Assembly (NCBI RefSeq): GCF_036785885.1
Contig: NC_092330.1
Location: 19,936,525 to 20,000,524 of the forward strand
Origin: Coffea arabica
Taxonomy: Eukaryota; Streptophyta; Magnoliopsida; Gentianales; Rubiaceae
Direction: 5' to 3'
Length of the DNA: 64,000 nucleotides
This document shows positions 34,154 through 47,110 of this stretch, one piece after another. Position 1 is the first letter of the stretch; the number at the start of each line of letters is the position of its first letter. The position numbers were made by a program, and so were the translations under genes. The notes under the pieces were generated by a model, which did not search any database, was not told the DNA's origin, and saw only the letters and a program-made list of their open reading frames with translations.

Positions 34154-34563
34154 CCCTTTTTTGTTTCGAAATCCAAATTTTCCCTTCGTTCTTTATGCTG
34201 TAGTAATTTAGCTCCGTCGGAACGATTGCTTTATATTTTGCTTCTCATCGAAGCATGAAGGCGGATCTGAAGGCGCGAGACAAGTCAGGAACGGTACGGC
34301 TGGATCGAAGCCCGGATCGTCGGTCAAAGTTGTCGGCGCAAATGTATAAGCGCAAGCGTGAAGGATCAATTTCAGGATAATTGAGAGTTGTGCGACGAGG
34401 GAAAAAAAAGGTGCAAAGCAACAAGAAAAAAATATAAAAGTAAATAAATAAAAGGATGAGAGGAAATTCATGAATTGACGCTTAGAATGAATTCGGGTCC
34501 AGAAAAGCCAAACTGCTTCACAGGACGTGGCGGTTTAAAAGAATAAAGCGAAAGGAACATGGC

Positions 34564-35196
34564 GGGTGCGATCATACCAGCACTAATGCACCGGATCCCA
34601 TCAGAACTTCGAAGTTAAGCGTGCTTGGGCGACAGTAGTACTAGGATGGGTGACCCTAGGCCGGTCAACGGCTCGGGTCTACACCCGGATCCGGATCGGA
34701 TCCCTGAAATTTTTGCGGGTATGGGTAGCGATTTAATTCCGTTATCCGGATCCGGATCCGTTTTTTCAAACAAAAAAACGGGTCGGATACGGAATATAGT
34801 ATTCCGACCCGTATTAGACCCGGATCCGGATATAAATGATTTAATAATTTATAAAAAATATATATTATCAATATAATTTGATTAGGATGATGTATTTGAG
34901 TAAAATCAATTTGATTTATTTTCTTATTTGGTTTTTTCTTTGCATTAGCTAGAAATTTGTTTACAAATATATCTTTTTCTCTTTTTTGTTAGAAATTATA
35001 AATTTTGGCAAATTTGTTCGGGTAGACCCGACCCGGATCCGAGACTCGCCGGGTCCGGATCCGGAACACCGAATAAAAGACCCGTCGGGTAAACGGGTCG
35101 GCTCCGGGTCCGGGTCCGGAATAATGAATTCCGGCCCGGACCCGGCCCGTTGACACCCCTAGGTGACCCCCTGGGAAATCCTCGTGTTGCACCCCT
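34564..35196 (+). pseudogene. 5S rRNA gene interrupted by hAT MITE (E1i)
   Basis: T46, C70 and A102. Spacer A. Confidence 0.92.
34657..35161 (+). mobile_element. hAT-like MITE, subtype E1i
   Basis: 505 bp; GGTGACCC at 34649-34656 and 35162-35169. Private CAACGGCTCGGG in the left terminal repeat. Confidence 0.9.
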
Positions 35197-35606
35197 CCCT
35201 TTTTTGTTTCGAAATCCAAATTTTCCCTTCGTTCTTTATGCTGTAGTAATTTAGCTCCGTCGGAACGATTGCTTTATATTTTGCTTCTCATCGAAGCATG
35301 GAGGCGGATCTGAAGGCGCGAGACAAGTCAGGAACGGTACGGCTGGATCGAAGCCCGGATCGTCGGTCAAAGTTGTCGGCGCAAATGTATAAGCGCAAGC
35401 GTGAAGGATCAATTTCAGGATAATTGAGAGTTGTGCGACGAGGGAAAAAAAAGGTGCAAAGCAACAAGAAAAAAATATAAAAGTAAATAAATAAAAGGAT
35501 GAGAGGAAATTCATGAATTGACGCTTAGAATGAATTCGGGTCCAGAAAAGCCAAACTGCTTCACAGGACGTGGCAGTTTAAAAGAATAAAGCGAAAGGAA
35601 CATGGC

Positions 35607-36239
35607 GGGTGCGATCATACCAGCACTAATGCACCGGATCCCATCAGAACTTCGAAGTTAAGCGTGCTTGGGCGACAGTAGTACTAGGATGGGTGACCCT
35701 AGGCCGGTCAACGGGTCGGGTCTACACCCGGATCCGGATCGGATCCCTGAAATTTTTGCTGGTATGGGTAGGGATTTAATTCCGTTATCCGGATCCGGAT
35801 CCGTTTTTTCAAACAAAAAAACGGGTCGGATACGGAATATAGTATTCCGACCCGTACTAGACCCGGATCCGGATATAAATGATTTAATAATTTATAAAAA
35901 ATATATATTATCAATATAATTTGATTAGGATGATGTATTTGAGTAAAATCAATTTGATTTATTTTCTTATTTGGTTTTTTCTTTGCATTAGCTAGAAATT
36001 AGTTTACAAATATATCTTTTTCTCTTTTTTGTTAGAAATTATAAATTTTGGCAAATTTGTTCGGGTAGACCCGACCCGGATCCGAGACTCGCCGGGTCCG
36101 GATCCGGAACACCGAATAAAAGACCCGTCGGGTAAACGGGTCGGATCCGGGTCCGGGTCCGGAATAAAGAAATCCGGCCCGGATCCGGCCCGTTGACACC
36201 CCTAGGTGACCCCCTGGGAAATCCTCGTGTTGCACCCCT
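35607..36239 (+). pseudogene. 5S rRNA gene interrupted by hAT MITE (E1v)
   Basis: T46, C70 and A102. P-like, but with TTTGCATTAG instead of TTTGCTTTAG; spacer A. Confidence 0.92.
35700..36204 (+). mobile_element. hAT-like MITE, subtype E1v
   Basis: 505 bp; GGTGACCC at 35692-35699 and 36205-36212. Confidence 0.9.
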
Positions 36240-36649
36240 CCCTTTTTTGTTTCGAAATCCAAATTTTCCCTTCGTTCTTTATGCTGTAGTAATTTAGCTC
36301 CGTCGGAACGATTGCTTTATATTTTGCTTCTCATCGAAGCATGAAGGCGGATCTGAAGGCGCGAGACAAGTCAGGAACGGTACGGCTGAATCGAAGCCCG
36401 GATCGTCGGTCAATGTTGTCGGCGCAAATGCATAAGCGCAAGCGTGAAGGATCAATTTCAGGATAATTGAGAGTTGTGCGACGAGGGAAAAAAAAGGTGC
36501 AAAGCAACAAGAAAAAAATATAAAAGTAAATAAATAAAAGGATGAGAGGAAATTCATGAATTGACGCTTCGAATGAATTCGGGTCCAGAAAAGCCAAACT
36601 GCTTCACAGGACGTGGCGGTTTAAAAGAATAAAGCGAAAGGAACATGGC

Positions 36650-37283
36650 GGGTGCGATCATACCAGCACTAATGCACCGGATCCCATCAGAACTTCGAAG
36701 TTAAGCGTGCTTGGGCGACAGTAGTACTAGGATGGGTGACCCTAGGCCGGTCAACGGGTCGGGTCTACACCCGGATCCGGATCGGATCCCTGAAATTTTT
36801 GCGGGTATGGGTAGGGATTTAATTCCGTTATCCGGATCCGGATCCGTTTTTTCAAACAAAAAAAAGGGGTCGGATACGGAATATAGTATTCCGACCCGTA
36901 TTAGACCCGGATCCGGATATAAATGATTTAATAATTTATAAAAAATATATATTATCAATATAATTTGATTAGGATGATGTATTTGAGTAAAATCAATTTG
37001 ATTTATTTTCTTATTTGGTTTTTTCTTTGCATTAGCTAGAAATTTGTTTACAAATATATCTTTTTCTCTTTTTTGTTAGAAATTATAAATTTTGGCAAAT
37101 TTGTTCGGGTAGACCCGACCCGGATCCGAGACTCGCCGGGTCCGGATCCGGAACACCGAATAAAAGACCCGTCGGGTAAACGGGTCGGCTCCGGGTCCGG
37201 GTCCGGAATAATGAATTCCGGCCCGGACCCGGCCCGTTGACACCCCTAGGTGACCCCCTGGGAAATCCTCGTGTTGCACCCCT
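36650..37283 (+). pseudogene. 5S rRNA gene interrupted by hAT MITE (E1i)
   Basis: T46, C70 and A102. Spacer B. Confidence 0.92.
36743..37248 (+). mobile_element. hAT-like MITE, subtype E1i (506 bp)
   Basis: GGTGACCC at 36735-36742 and 37249-37256. One base longer: the A run is followed by GGGGTCGG instead of CGGGTCGG. Confidence 0.9.
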
Positions 37284-37695
37284 CCCTTTTTTGTTTCGAA
37301 ATCCAAATTTTCCCTTCGTTCTTTATGCTGTAGTAATTTAGCTCCGTCGGAACGATTGCTTTATATTTTGCTTCTCATCGAAGCATGAAGGCGGATCTGA
37401 AGGCGCGAGACAAGTCAGGAACGGTACGGCTGGATCGAAGCCCGGTTCGTCGGTCAAAGTTGTCGGCGCAAATGTATAAGCGCAAGCGTGAAGGATCAAT
37501 TTCAGGATAATTGAGAGTTGCGCGACGAGGGAAAAAAAAATGGTGCAAATCAACAAGAAAAAAATGTAAAAGTAAATAAATAAAAGGATGAGGGGAAATT
37601 CTTGAATTGACGCTTAAAATGAATTCGGGTCCAGAAAAGCCACACTGCTTCACAGGACGGGGCAGTTTAAAAGAATAAAGCGAAAGGAACATGGC

Positions 37696-38328
37696 GGGTG
37701 CGATCATACCAGCACTAATGCACCGGATCCCATCAGAACTTCGAAGTTAAGCGTGCTTGGGCGACAGTAGTACTAGGATGGGTGACCCTAGGCCGGTCAA
37801 CGGGTCGGGTCTACACCCGGATCCGGATCGGATCCCTGAAATTTTTGCGGGTATGGGTAGGGATTTAATTCCGTTATCCGGATCCGGATCCGTTTTTTCA
37901 AACAAAAAAACGGGTCGGATACGGAATATAGTATTCCGACCCGTATTAGACCCGGATCCGGATATAAATGATTTAATAATTTATAAAAAATATATATTAT
38001 CAATATAATTTGATTAGGATGATGTATTTGAGTAAAATCAATTTGATTTATTTTCTTATTTGGTTTTTTCTTTGCATTAGCTAGAAATTAGTTTACAAAT
38101 ATATCTTTTTCTCTTTTTTGTTAGAAATTATAAATTTTGGCAAATTTGTTCGGGTAGACCCGACCCGGATCCGAGACTCGCCGGGTCCGGATCCGGAACA
38201 CCGAATAAAAGACCCGTCGGGTAAACGGGTCGGCTCCGGGTCCGGGTCCGGAATAATGAATTCCGGCCCGGACCCGGCCCGTTGACACCCCTAGGTGACC
38301 CCCTGGGAAATCCTCGTGTTGCACCCCT
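37696..38328 (+). pseudogene. 5S rRNA gene interrupted by hAT MITE (E1i)
   Basis: T46, C70 and A102. Spacer A with private GCGACAAGGG. Confidence 0.92.
37789..38293 (+). mobile_element. hAT-like MITE, subtype E1i
   Basis: 505 bp; GGTGACCC at 37781-37788 and 38294-38301. Confidence 0.9.
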
Positions 38329-38738
38329 CCCTTTTTTGTTTCGAAATCCAAATTTTCCCTTCGTTCTTTATGCTGTAGTAATTTAGCTCCGTCGGAACGA
38401 TTGCTTTATATTTTGCTTCTCATCGAAGCATGAAGGCGGATCTGAAGGCGCGAGACAAGTCAGGAACGGTACGGCTGGATCGAAGCCCGGATCGTCGGTC
38501 AAAGTTGTCGGCGCAAATGTATAAGCGCAAGCGTGAAGGATCAATTTCAGGATAATTGAGAGTTGTGCGACAAGGGAAAAAAAAGGTGCAAAGCAACAAG
38601 AAAAAAATATAAAAGTAAATAAATAAAAGGATGAGAGGAAATTCATGAATTGACGCTTAGAATGAATTCGGGTCCAGAAAAGCCAAACTGCTTCACAGGA
38701 CGTGGCGGTTTAAAAGAATAAAGCGAAAGGAACATGGC

Positions 38739-39371
38739 GGGTGCGATCATACCAGCACTAATGCACCGGATCCCATCAGAACTTCGAAGTTAAGCGTGCT
38801 TGGGCGACAGTAGTACTAGGATGGGTGACCCTAGGCCGGTCAACGGGTCGGGTCTACACCCGGATCCGGATCGGATCCCTGAAATTTTTGCGGGTATGGG
38901 TAGGGATTTAATTCCGTTATCCGGATCCGGATCCGTTTTTTCAAACAAAAAAACGGGTCGGATACGGAATATAGTATTCCGACCCGTATTAGACCCGGAT
39001 CCGGATATAAATGATTTAATAATTTATAAAAAATATATATTATCAATATAATTTGATTAGGATGATGTATTTGAGTAAAATCAATTTGATTTATTTTCTT
39101 ATTTGGTTTTTTCTTTGCATTAGCTAGAAATTTGTTTACAAATATATCTTTTTCTCTTTTTTGTTAGAAATTATAAATTTTGGCAAATTTGTTCGGGTAG
39201 ACCCGACCCGGATCCGAGACTCGCCGGGTCCGGATCCGGAACACCGAATAAAAGACCCGTCGGGTAAACGGGTCGGCTCCGGGTCCGGGTCCGGAATAAT
39301 GAATTCCGGCCCGGACCCGGCCCGTTGACACCCCTAGGTGACCCCCTGGGAAATCCTCGTGTTGCACCCCT
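38739..39371 (+). pseudogene. 5S rRNA gene interrupted by hAT MITE (E1i)
   Basis: T46, C70 and A102. Spacer A with private CCGTCGCAACG and GTGTGACGAGG. Confidence 0.92.
38832..39336 (+). mobile_element. hAT-like MITE, subtype E1i
   Basis: 505 bp; GGTGACCC at 38824-38831 and 39337-39344. Confidence 0.9.
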
Positions 39372-39781
39372 CCCTTTTTTGTTTCGAAATCCAAATTTTC
39401 CCTTCGTTCTTTATGCTGTAGTAATTTAGCTCCGTCGCAACGATTGCTTTATATTTTGCTTCTCATCGAAGCATGAAGGCGGATCTGAAGGCGCGAGACA
39501 AGTCAGGAACGGTACGGCTGGATCGAAGCCCGGATCGTCGGTCAAAGTTGTCGGCGCAAATGTATAAGCGCAAGCGTGAAGGATCAATTTCAGGATAATT
39601 GAGAGTTGTGTGACGAGGGAAAAAAAAGGTGCAAAGCAACAAGAAAAAAATATAAAAGTAAATAAATAAAAGGATGAGAGGAAATTCATGAATTGACGCT
39701 TAGAATGAATTCGGGTCCAAAAAAGCCAAACTGCTTCACAGGACGTGGCAGTTTAAAAGAATAAAGCGAAAGGAACATGGC

Positions 39782-40413
39782 GGGTGCGATCATACCAGCA
39801 CTAATGCACCGGATCCCATCAGAACTTCGAAGTTAAGCGTGCTTGGGCGACAGTAGTACTAGGATGGGTGACCCTAGGCCGGTCAACGGGTCGGGTCTAC
39901 ACCCGGATCCGGATCGGATCCCTGAAATTTTTGCTGGTATGGGTAGGGATTTAATTCCGTTATCCGGATCCGGATCCGTTTTTTCAAACAAAAAAACGGG
40001 TCGGATACGGAATATAGTATTCCGACCCGTACTAGACCCGGATCCGGATATAAATGATTTAATAATTTATAAAAAATATATATTATCAATATAATTTGAT
40101 TAGGATGATGTATTTGAGTAAAATCAATTTGATTTATTTTCTTATTTGGTTTTTTCTTTGCATTAGCTAGAAATTAGTTTACAAATATATCTTTTTCTCT
40201 TTTTGTTAGAAATTATAAATTTTGGCAAATTTGTTCGGGTAGACCCGACCCGGATCCGAGACTCGCCGGGTCCGGATCCGGAACACCGAATAAAAGACCC
40301 GTCGGGTAAACGGGTCGGATCCGGGTCCGGGTCCGGAATAAAGAATTCCGGCCCGGATCCGGCCCGTTGACACCCCTAGGTGACCCCCTGGGAAATCCTC
40401 GTGTTGCACCCCT
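39782..40413 (+). pseudogene. 5S rRNA gene interrupted by hAT MITE (E1v)
   Basis: T46, C70 and A102. P-like; spacer A. Confidence 0.92.
39875..40378 (+). mobile_element. hAT-like MITE, subtype E1v (504 bp)
   Basis: GGTGACCC at 39867-39874 and 40379-40386. One T fewer in the core T run (TCTCTTTTTGTTAG). Confidence 0.9.
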
Positions 40414-40823
40414 CCCTTTTTTGTTTCGAAATCCAAATTTTCCCTTCGTTCTTTATGCTGTAGTAATTTAGGTCCGTCGGAACGATTGCTTTATATTTTG
40501 CTTCTCATCGAAGCATGAAGGCGGATCTGAAGGCGCGAGACAAGTCAGGAACGGTACGGCTGAATCGAAGCCCGGATCGTCGGTCAATGTTGTCGGCGCA
40601 AATGCATAAGCGCAAGCGTGAAGGATCAATTTCAGGATAATTGAGAGTTGTGCGACGAGGGAAAAAAAAGGTGCAAAGCAACAAGAAAAAAATATAAAAG
40701 TAAATAAATAAAAGGATGAGAGGAAATTCATGAATTGACGCTTAGAATGAATTCGGGTCCAGAAAAGCCAAACTGCTTCACAGGACGTGGCGGTTTAAAA
40801 GAATAAAGCGAAAGGAACATGGC

Positions 40824-41456
40824 GGGTGCGATCATACCAGCACTAATGCACCGGATCCCATCAGAACTTCGAAGTTAAGCGTGCTTGGGTGACAGTAGTA
40901 CTAGGATGGGTGACCCTAGGCCGGTCAACGGGTCGGGTCTACACCCGGATCCGGATCGGATCCCTGAAATTTTTGCGGGTATGGGTAGGGATTTAATTCC
41001 GTTATCCGGATCCGGATCCGTTTTTTCAAACAAAAAAACGGGTCGGATACGGAATATAGTATTCCGACCCGTATTAGACCCGGATCCGGATATAAATGAT
41101 TTAATAATTTATAAAAAATATATATTATCAATATAATTTGATTAGGATGATGTATTTGAGTAAAATCAATTTGATTTATTTTCTTATTTGGTTTTTTCTT
41201 TGCATTAGCTAGAAATTTGTTTACAAATATATCTTTTTCTCTTTTTTGTTAGAAATTATAAATTTTGGCAAATTTGTTCGGGTAGACCCGACCCGGATCC
41301 GAGACTCGCCGGGTCCGGATCCGGAACACCGAATAAAAGACCCGTCGGGTAAACGGGTCGGCTCCGGGTCCGGGTCCGGAATAATGAATTCCGGCCCGGA
41401 CCCGGCCCGTTGACACCCCTAGGTGACCCCCTGGGAAATCCTCGTGTTGCACCCCT
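40824..41456 (+). pseudogene. 5S rRNA gene interrupted by hAT MITE (E1i)
   Basis: T46, C70 and A102, plus C to T at gene position 67 (TTGGGTGACAG), a second change in the intermediate element. Spacer B. Confidence 0.92.
40917..41421 (+). mobile_element. hAT-like MITE, subtype E1i
   Basis: 505 bp; GGTGACCC at 40909-40916 and 41422-41429. Confidence 0.9.
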
Positions 41457-41868
41457 CCCTTTTTTGTTTCGAAATCCAAATTTTCCCTTCGTTCTTTATG
41501 CTGTAGTAATTTAGCTCCGTCGGAACGATTGCTTTATATTTTGCTTCTCATCGAAGCATGAAGGCGGATCTGAAGGCGCGAGACAAGTCAGGAACGGTAC
41601 GGCTGGATCGAAGCCCGGTTCGTCGGTCAAAGTTGTCGGCGCAAATGTATAAGCGCAAGCGTGAAGGATCAATTTCAGGATAATTGAGAGTTGCGCGACG
41701 AGGGAAAAAAAAATGGTGCAAATCAACAAGAAAAAAATGTAAAAGTAAATAAATAAAAGGATGAGGGGAAATTCTTGAATTGACGCTTAAAATGAATTCG
41801 GGTCCAGAAAAGCCACACTGCTTCACAGGACGGGGCAGTTTAAAAGAATAAAGCGAAAGGAACATGGC

Positions 41869-42501
41869 GGGTGCGATCATACCAGCACTAATGCACCGGA
41901 TCCCATCAGAACTTCGAAGTTAAGCGTGCTTGGGCGACAGTAGTACTAGGATGGGTGACCCTAGGCCGGTCAACGGGTCGGGTCTACACCCGGATCCGGA
42001 TCGGATCCCTGAAATTTTTGCGGGTATGGGTAGGGATTTAATTCCGTTATCCGGATCCGGATCCGTTTTTTCAAACAAAAAAACGGGTCGGATACGGAAT
42101 ATAGTATTCCGACCCGTATTAGACCCGGATCCGGATATAAATGATTTAATAATTTATAAAAAATATATATTATCAATATAATTTGATTAGGATGATGTAT
42201 TTGAGTAAAATCAATTTGATTTATTTTCTTATTTGGTTTTTTCTTTGCATTAGCTAGAAATTAGTTTACAAATATATCTTTTTCTCTTTTTTGTTAGAAA
42301 TTATAAATTTTGGCAAATTTGTTCGGGTAGACCCGACCCGGATCCGAGACTCGCCGGGTCCGGATCCGGAACACCGAATAAAAGACCCGTCGGGTAAACG
42401 GGTCGGCTCCGGGTCCGGGTCCGGAATAATGAATTCCGGCCCGGACCCGGCCCGTTGACACCCCTAGGTGACCCCCTGGGAAATCCTCGTGTTGCACCCC
42501 T
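41869..42501 (+). pseudogene. 5S rRNA gene interrupted by hAT MITE (E1i)
   Basis: T46, C70 and A102. Spacer B with the type A marker GACGTGG near its end, so mosaic. Confidence 0.92.
41962..42466 (+). mobile_element. hAT-like MITE, subtype E1i
   Basis: 505 bp; GGTGACCC at 41954-41961 and 42467-42474. Confidence 0.9.
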
Positions 42502-42913
42502 CCCTTTTTTGTTTCGAAATCCAAATTTTCCCTTCGTTCTTTATGCTGTAGTAATTTAGCTCCGTCGGAACGATTGCTTTATATTTTGCTTCTCATCGAA
42601 GCATGAAGGCGGATCTGAAGGCGCGAGACAAGTCAGGAACGGTACGGCTGGATCGAAGCCCGGATCGTCGGTCAAAGTTGTCGGCGCAAATGTATAAGCG
42701 CAAGCGTGAAGGATCAATTTCAGGATAATTGAGAGTTGCGCGACGAGGGAAAAAAAAATGGTGCAAATCAACAAGAAAAAAATGTAAAAGTAAATAAATA
42801 AAAGGATGAGGGGAAATTCTTGAATTGACGCTTAAAATGAATTCGGGTCCAGAAAAGCCACACTGCTTCACAGGACGTGGCAGTTTAAAAGAATAAAGCG
42901 AAAGGAACATGGC

Positions 42914-43546
42914 GGGTGCGATCATACCAGCACTAATGCACCGGATCCCATCAGAACTTCGAAGTTAAGCGTGCTTGGGCGACAGTAGTACTAGGATGGG
43001 TGACCCTAGGCCGGTCAACGGGTCGGGTCTACACCCGGATCCGGATCGGATCCCTGAAATTTTTGCGGGTATGGGTAGGGATTTAATTCCGTTATCCGGA
43101 TCCGGATCCGTTTTTTCAAACAAAAAAACGGGTCGGATACGGAATATAGTATTCCGACCCGTATTAGACCCGGATTCGGATATAAATGATTTAATAATTT
43201 ATAAAAAATATATATTATCAATATAATTTGATTAGGATGATGTATTTGAGTAAAATCAATTTGATTTATTTTCTTATTTGGTTTTTTCTTTGCATTAGCT
43301 AGAAATTAGTTTACAAATATATCTTTTTCTCTTTTTTGTTAGAAATTATAAATTTTGGCAAATTTGTTCGGGTAGACCCGACCCGGATCCGAGACTCGCC
43401 GGGTCCGGATCCGGAACACCGAATAAAAGACCCGTCGGGTAAACGGGTCGGCTCCGGGTCCGGGTCCGGAATAATGAATTCCGGCCCGGACCCGGCCCGT
43501 TGACACCCCTAGGTGACCCCCTGGGAAATCCTCGTGTTGCACCCCT
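42914..43546 (+). pseudogene. 5S rRNA gene interrupted by hAT MITE (E1i)
   Basis: T46, C70 and A102. First member of the third higher-order block; spacer B. Confidence 0.92.
43007..43511 (+). mobile_element. hAT-like MITE, subtype E1i
   Basis: 505 bp; GGTGACCC at 42999-43006 and 43512-43519. Carries CCCGGATTCGG. Confidence 0.9.
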
Positions 43547-43958
43547 CCCTTTTTTGTTTCGAAATCCAAATTTTCCCTTCGTTCTTTATGCTGTAGTAAT
43601 TTAGCTCCGTCGGAACGATTGCTTTATATTTTGCTTCTCATCGAAGCATGAAGGCGGATCTGAAGGCGCGAGACAAGTCAGGAACGGTACGGCTGGATCG
43701 AAGCCCGGATCGTCGGTCAAAGTTGTCGGCGCAAATGTATAAGCGCAAGCGTGAAGGATCAATTTCAGGATAATTGAGAGTTGCGCGACGAGGGAAAAAA
43801 AAATGGTGCAAATCAACAAGAAAAAAATGTAAAAGTAAATAAATAAAAGGATGAGGGGAAATTCTTGAATTGACGCTTAAAATGAATTCGGGTCCAGAAA
43901 AGCCACACTGCTTCACAGGACGGGGCAGTTTAAAAGAATAAAGCGAAAGGAACATGGC

Positions 43959-44078
43959 GGGTGCGATCATACCAGCACTAATGCACCGGATCCCATCAGA
44001 ACTCCGAAGTTAAGCGTGCTTGGGCGAGAGTAGTACTAGGATGGGTGACCCCCTGGGAAGTCCTCGTGTTGCACCCCT
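43959..44078 (+). rRNA. 5S ribosomal RNA, uninterrupted
   Basis: Consensus gene body with C at -1. The only uninterrupted gene followed by a full 412-bp spacer B (532-bp unit). Confidence 0.96.
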
Positions 44079-44490
44079 CCCTTTTTTGTTTCGAAATCCA
44101 AATTTCCCCTTCGTTCTTTATGCTGTAGTAATTTAGCTCCGTCGGAACGATTGCTTTATATTTTGCTTCTCATCGAAGCATGAAGGCGGATCTGAAGGCG
44201 CGAGACAAGTCAGGAACGGTACGGCTGGATCGAAGCCCGGATCGTCGGTCAAAGTTGTCGGCGCAAATGTATAAGCGCAAGCGTGAAGGATCAATTTCAG
44301 GATAATTGAGAGTTGCGCGACGAGGGAAAAAAAAATGGTGCAAATCAACAAGAAAAAAATGTAAAAGTAAATAAATAAAAGGATGAGGGGAAATTCTTGA
44401 ATTGACGCTTAAAATGAATTCGGGTCCAGAAAAGCCACACTGCTTCACAGGACGGGGCAGTTTAAAAGAATAAAGCGAAAGGAACATGGC

Positions 44491-45123
44491 GGGTGCGATC
44501 ATACCAGCACTAATGCACCGGATCCCATCAGAACTCCGAAGTTAAGCGTGCTTGGGCGAGAGTAGTACTAGGATGGGTGACCCTAGGCCTGTCAACGGGT
44601 CGGGTCTAGACCCGGATCCGGATCGGATCGCTGAAATTTTTTCGGGTATGGGTAGGGATTTAATTCCGTTATCCGGATCCGGATCCGTTTTTTCAAACAA
44701 AAAAACGGGTCGGATACGGAATATAGTATTCCGACCCGTATTAGACCCGGATCCGGATATAAATGATTTAATAATTTATAAAAAATATATATTATCAATA
44801 TAATTTGATTAGGATGATGTATTTGAGTAAAATCAATTTGATTTATTTTCTTATTTGGTTTTTTCTTTGCATTAGTTAGAAATTAGTTTACAAATATATT
44901 TTTTTCTCTTTTTTGTTAGAAATTATAAATTTTGGCAAATTTGTTCGGGTAGACCCGACCCGGATCCGAGACTCGCCGGGTCCGGATCCGGAACACAGAA
45001 TAAAAGACCCGTCGGGTAAACGGGTCGGATCCGGGTCCGGGTCCGGAATAATGAATTCCGGCCCGGACCCGGCCCGTTGACACCCCTAGGTGACCCCCTG
45101 GGAAATCCTCGTGTTGCACCCCT
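44491..45123 (+). pseudogene. 5S rRNA gene interrupted by hAT MITE (E2), intact-type 5' half
   Basis: The only interrupted locus with G at position 70 (GGGCGAGAG) and C46, so bases 1-93 equal a working gene. The 3' part has A102 as usual. Either an ancestral form or an exchange between bases 70 and 93. Spacer B with ATAAGTGCAAG and T at the next -1. Confidence 0.93.
44584..45088 (+). mobile_element. hAT-like MITE, subtype E2
   Basis: 505 bp; GGTGACCC at 44576-44583 and 45089-45096. Confidence 0.9.
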
Positions 45124-45535
45124 CCCTTTTTTGTTTCGAAATCCAAATTTCCCCTTCGTTCTTTATGCTGTAGTAATTTAGCTCCGTCGGAACGATTGCT
45201 TTATATTTTGCTTCTCATCGAAGCATGAAGGCGGATCTGAAGGCGCGAGACAAGTCAGGAACGGTACGGCTGGATCGAAGCCCGGATCGTCGGTCAAAGT
45301 TGTCGGCGCAAATGTATAAGTGCAAGCGTGAAGGATCAATTTCAGGATAATTGAGAGTTGCGCGACGAGGGAAAAAAAAATGGTGCAAATCAACAAGAAA
45401 AAAATGTAAAAGTAAATAAATAAAAGGATGAGGGGAAATTCTTGAATTGACGCTTAAAATGAATTCGGGTCCAGAAAAGCCACACTGCTTCACAGGACGG
45501 GGCAGTTTAAAAGAATAAAACGAAAGGAACATGGT

Positions 45536-45655
45536 GGGTGCGATCATACCAGCACTAATGCACCGGATCCCATCAGAACTCCGAAGTTAAGCGTGCTTGG
45601 GCGAGAGTAGTACTAGGATGGGTGACCCCCTGGGAAGTCCTCGTGTTGCACCCCT
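45536..45655 (+). rRNA. 5S ribosomal RNA, uninterrupted
   Basis: Consensus gene body. Base -1 is T and ATAAAACG replaces ATAAAGCG upstream, as at 31946. Spacer A with TTCTTATCG. Confidence 0.96.
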
Positions 45656-46065
45656 CCCTTTTTTGTTTCGAAATCCAAATTTCCCCTTCGTTCTTTATGC
45701 TGTAGTAATTTAGCTCCGTCGGAACGATTGCTTTATATTTTGCTTCTTATCGAAGCATGAAGGCGGATCTGAAGGCGCGAGACAAGTCAGGAACGGTACG
45801 GCTGGATCGAAGCCCGGATCGTCGGTCAAAGTTGTCGGCGCAAATGTATAAGCGCAAGCGTGAAGGATCAATTTCAGGATAATTGAGAGTTGTGCGACGA
45901 GGGAAAAAAAAGGTGCAAAGCAACAAGAAAAAAATATAAAAGTAAATAAATAAAAGGATGAGAGGAAATTCATGAATTGACGCTTAGAATGAATTCGGGT
46001 CCAGAAAAGCCAAACTGCTTCACAGGACGTGGCAGTTTAAAAGAATAAAGCGAAAGGAACATGGC

Positions 46066-46698
46066 GGGTGCGATCATACCAGCACTAATGCACCGGATCC
46101 CATCAGAACTTCGAAGTTAAGCGTGCTTGGGCGACAGTAGTACTAGGATGGGTGACCCTAGGCCGGTCAACGGGTCGGGTCTACACCCGGATCCGGATCG
46201 GATCCCTGAAATTTTTGCTGGTATGGGTAGGGATTTAATTCCGTTATCCGGATCCGGATCCGTTTTTTCAAACAAAAAAACGGGTCGGATACGGAATATA
46301 GTATTCCGACCCGTACTAGACCCGGATCCGGATATAAATGATTTAATAATTTATAAAAAATATATATTATCAATATAATTTGATTAGGATGATGTATTTG
46401 AGTAAAATCAATTTGATTTATTTTCTTATTTGGTTTTTTCTTTGCTTTAGCTAGAAATTAGTTTACAAATATATCTTTTTCTCTTTTTTGTTAGAAATTA
46501 TAAATTTTGGCAAATTTGTTCGGGTAGACCCGACCCGGATCCGAGACTCGCCGGGTCCGGATCCGGAACACCGAATAAAAGACCCGTCGGGTAAACGGGT
46601 CGGCTCCGGGTCCGGGTCCGGAATAATGAATTCCGGCCCGGACCCGGCCCGTTGACACCCCTAGGTGACCCCCTGGGAAATCCTCGTGTTGCACCCCT
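46066..46698 (+). pseudogene. 5S rRNA gene interrupted by hAT MITE (E1v)
   Basis: T46, C70 and A102. P-like core (TTTGCTTTAG) with E1i-type right arm (GGCTCCGGG); spacer B. Confidence 0.92.
46159..46663 (+). mobile_element. hAT-like MITE, subtype E1v, mixed right arm
   Basis: 505 bp; GGTGACCC at 46151-46158 and 46664-46671. Confidence 0.9.
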
Positions 46699-47110
46699 CC
46701 CTTTTTTGTTTCGAAATCCAAATTTTCCCTTCGTTCTTTATGCTGTAGTAATTTAGCTCCGTCGGAACGATTGCTTTATATTTTGCTTCTCATCGAAGCA
46801 TGAAGGCGGATCTGAAGGCGCGAGACAAGTCAGGAACGGTACGGCTGGATCGAAGCCCGGTTCGTCGGTCAAAGTTGTCGGCGCAAATGTATAAGCGCAA
46901 GCGTGAAGGATCAATTTCAGGATAATTGAGAGTTGCGCGACGAGGGAAAAAAAAATGGTGCAAATCAACAAGAAAAAAATGTAAAAGTAAATAAATAAAA
47001 GGATGAGGGGAAATTCTTGAATTGACGCTTAAAATGAATTCGGGTCCAGAAAAGCCACACTGCTTCACAGGACGGGGCAGTTTAAAAGAATAAAGCGAAA
47101 GGAACATGGC

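Larger units (their letters stand above)
42914..46065 (+). repeat. Higher-order repeat block, copy 3 (3152 bp)
   Basis: Same locus order as at 3139, but the first uninterrupted gene has spacer B in place of A (two bases longer) and the following interrupted gene keeps G70. Confidence 0.75.
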
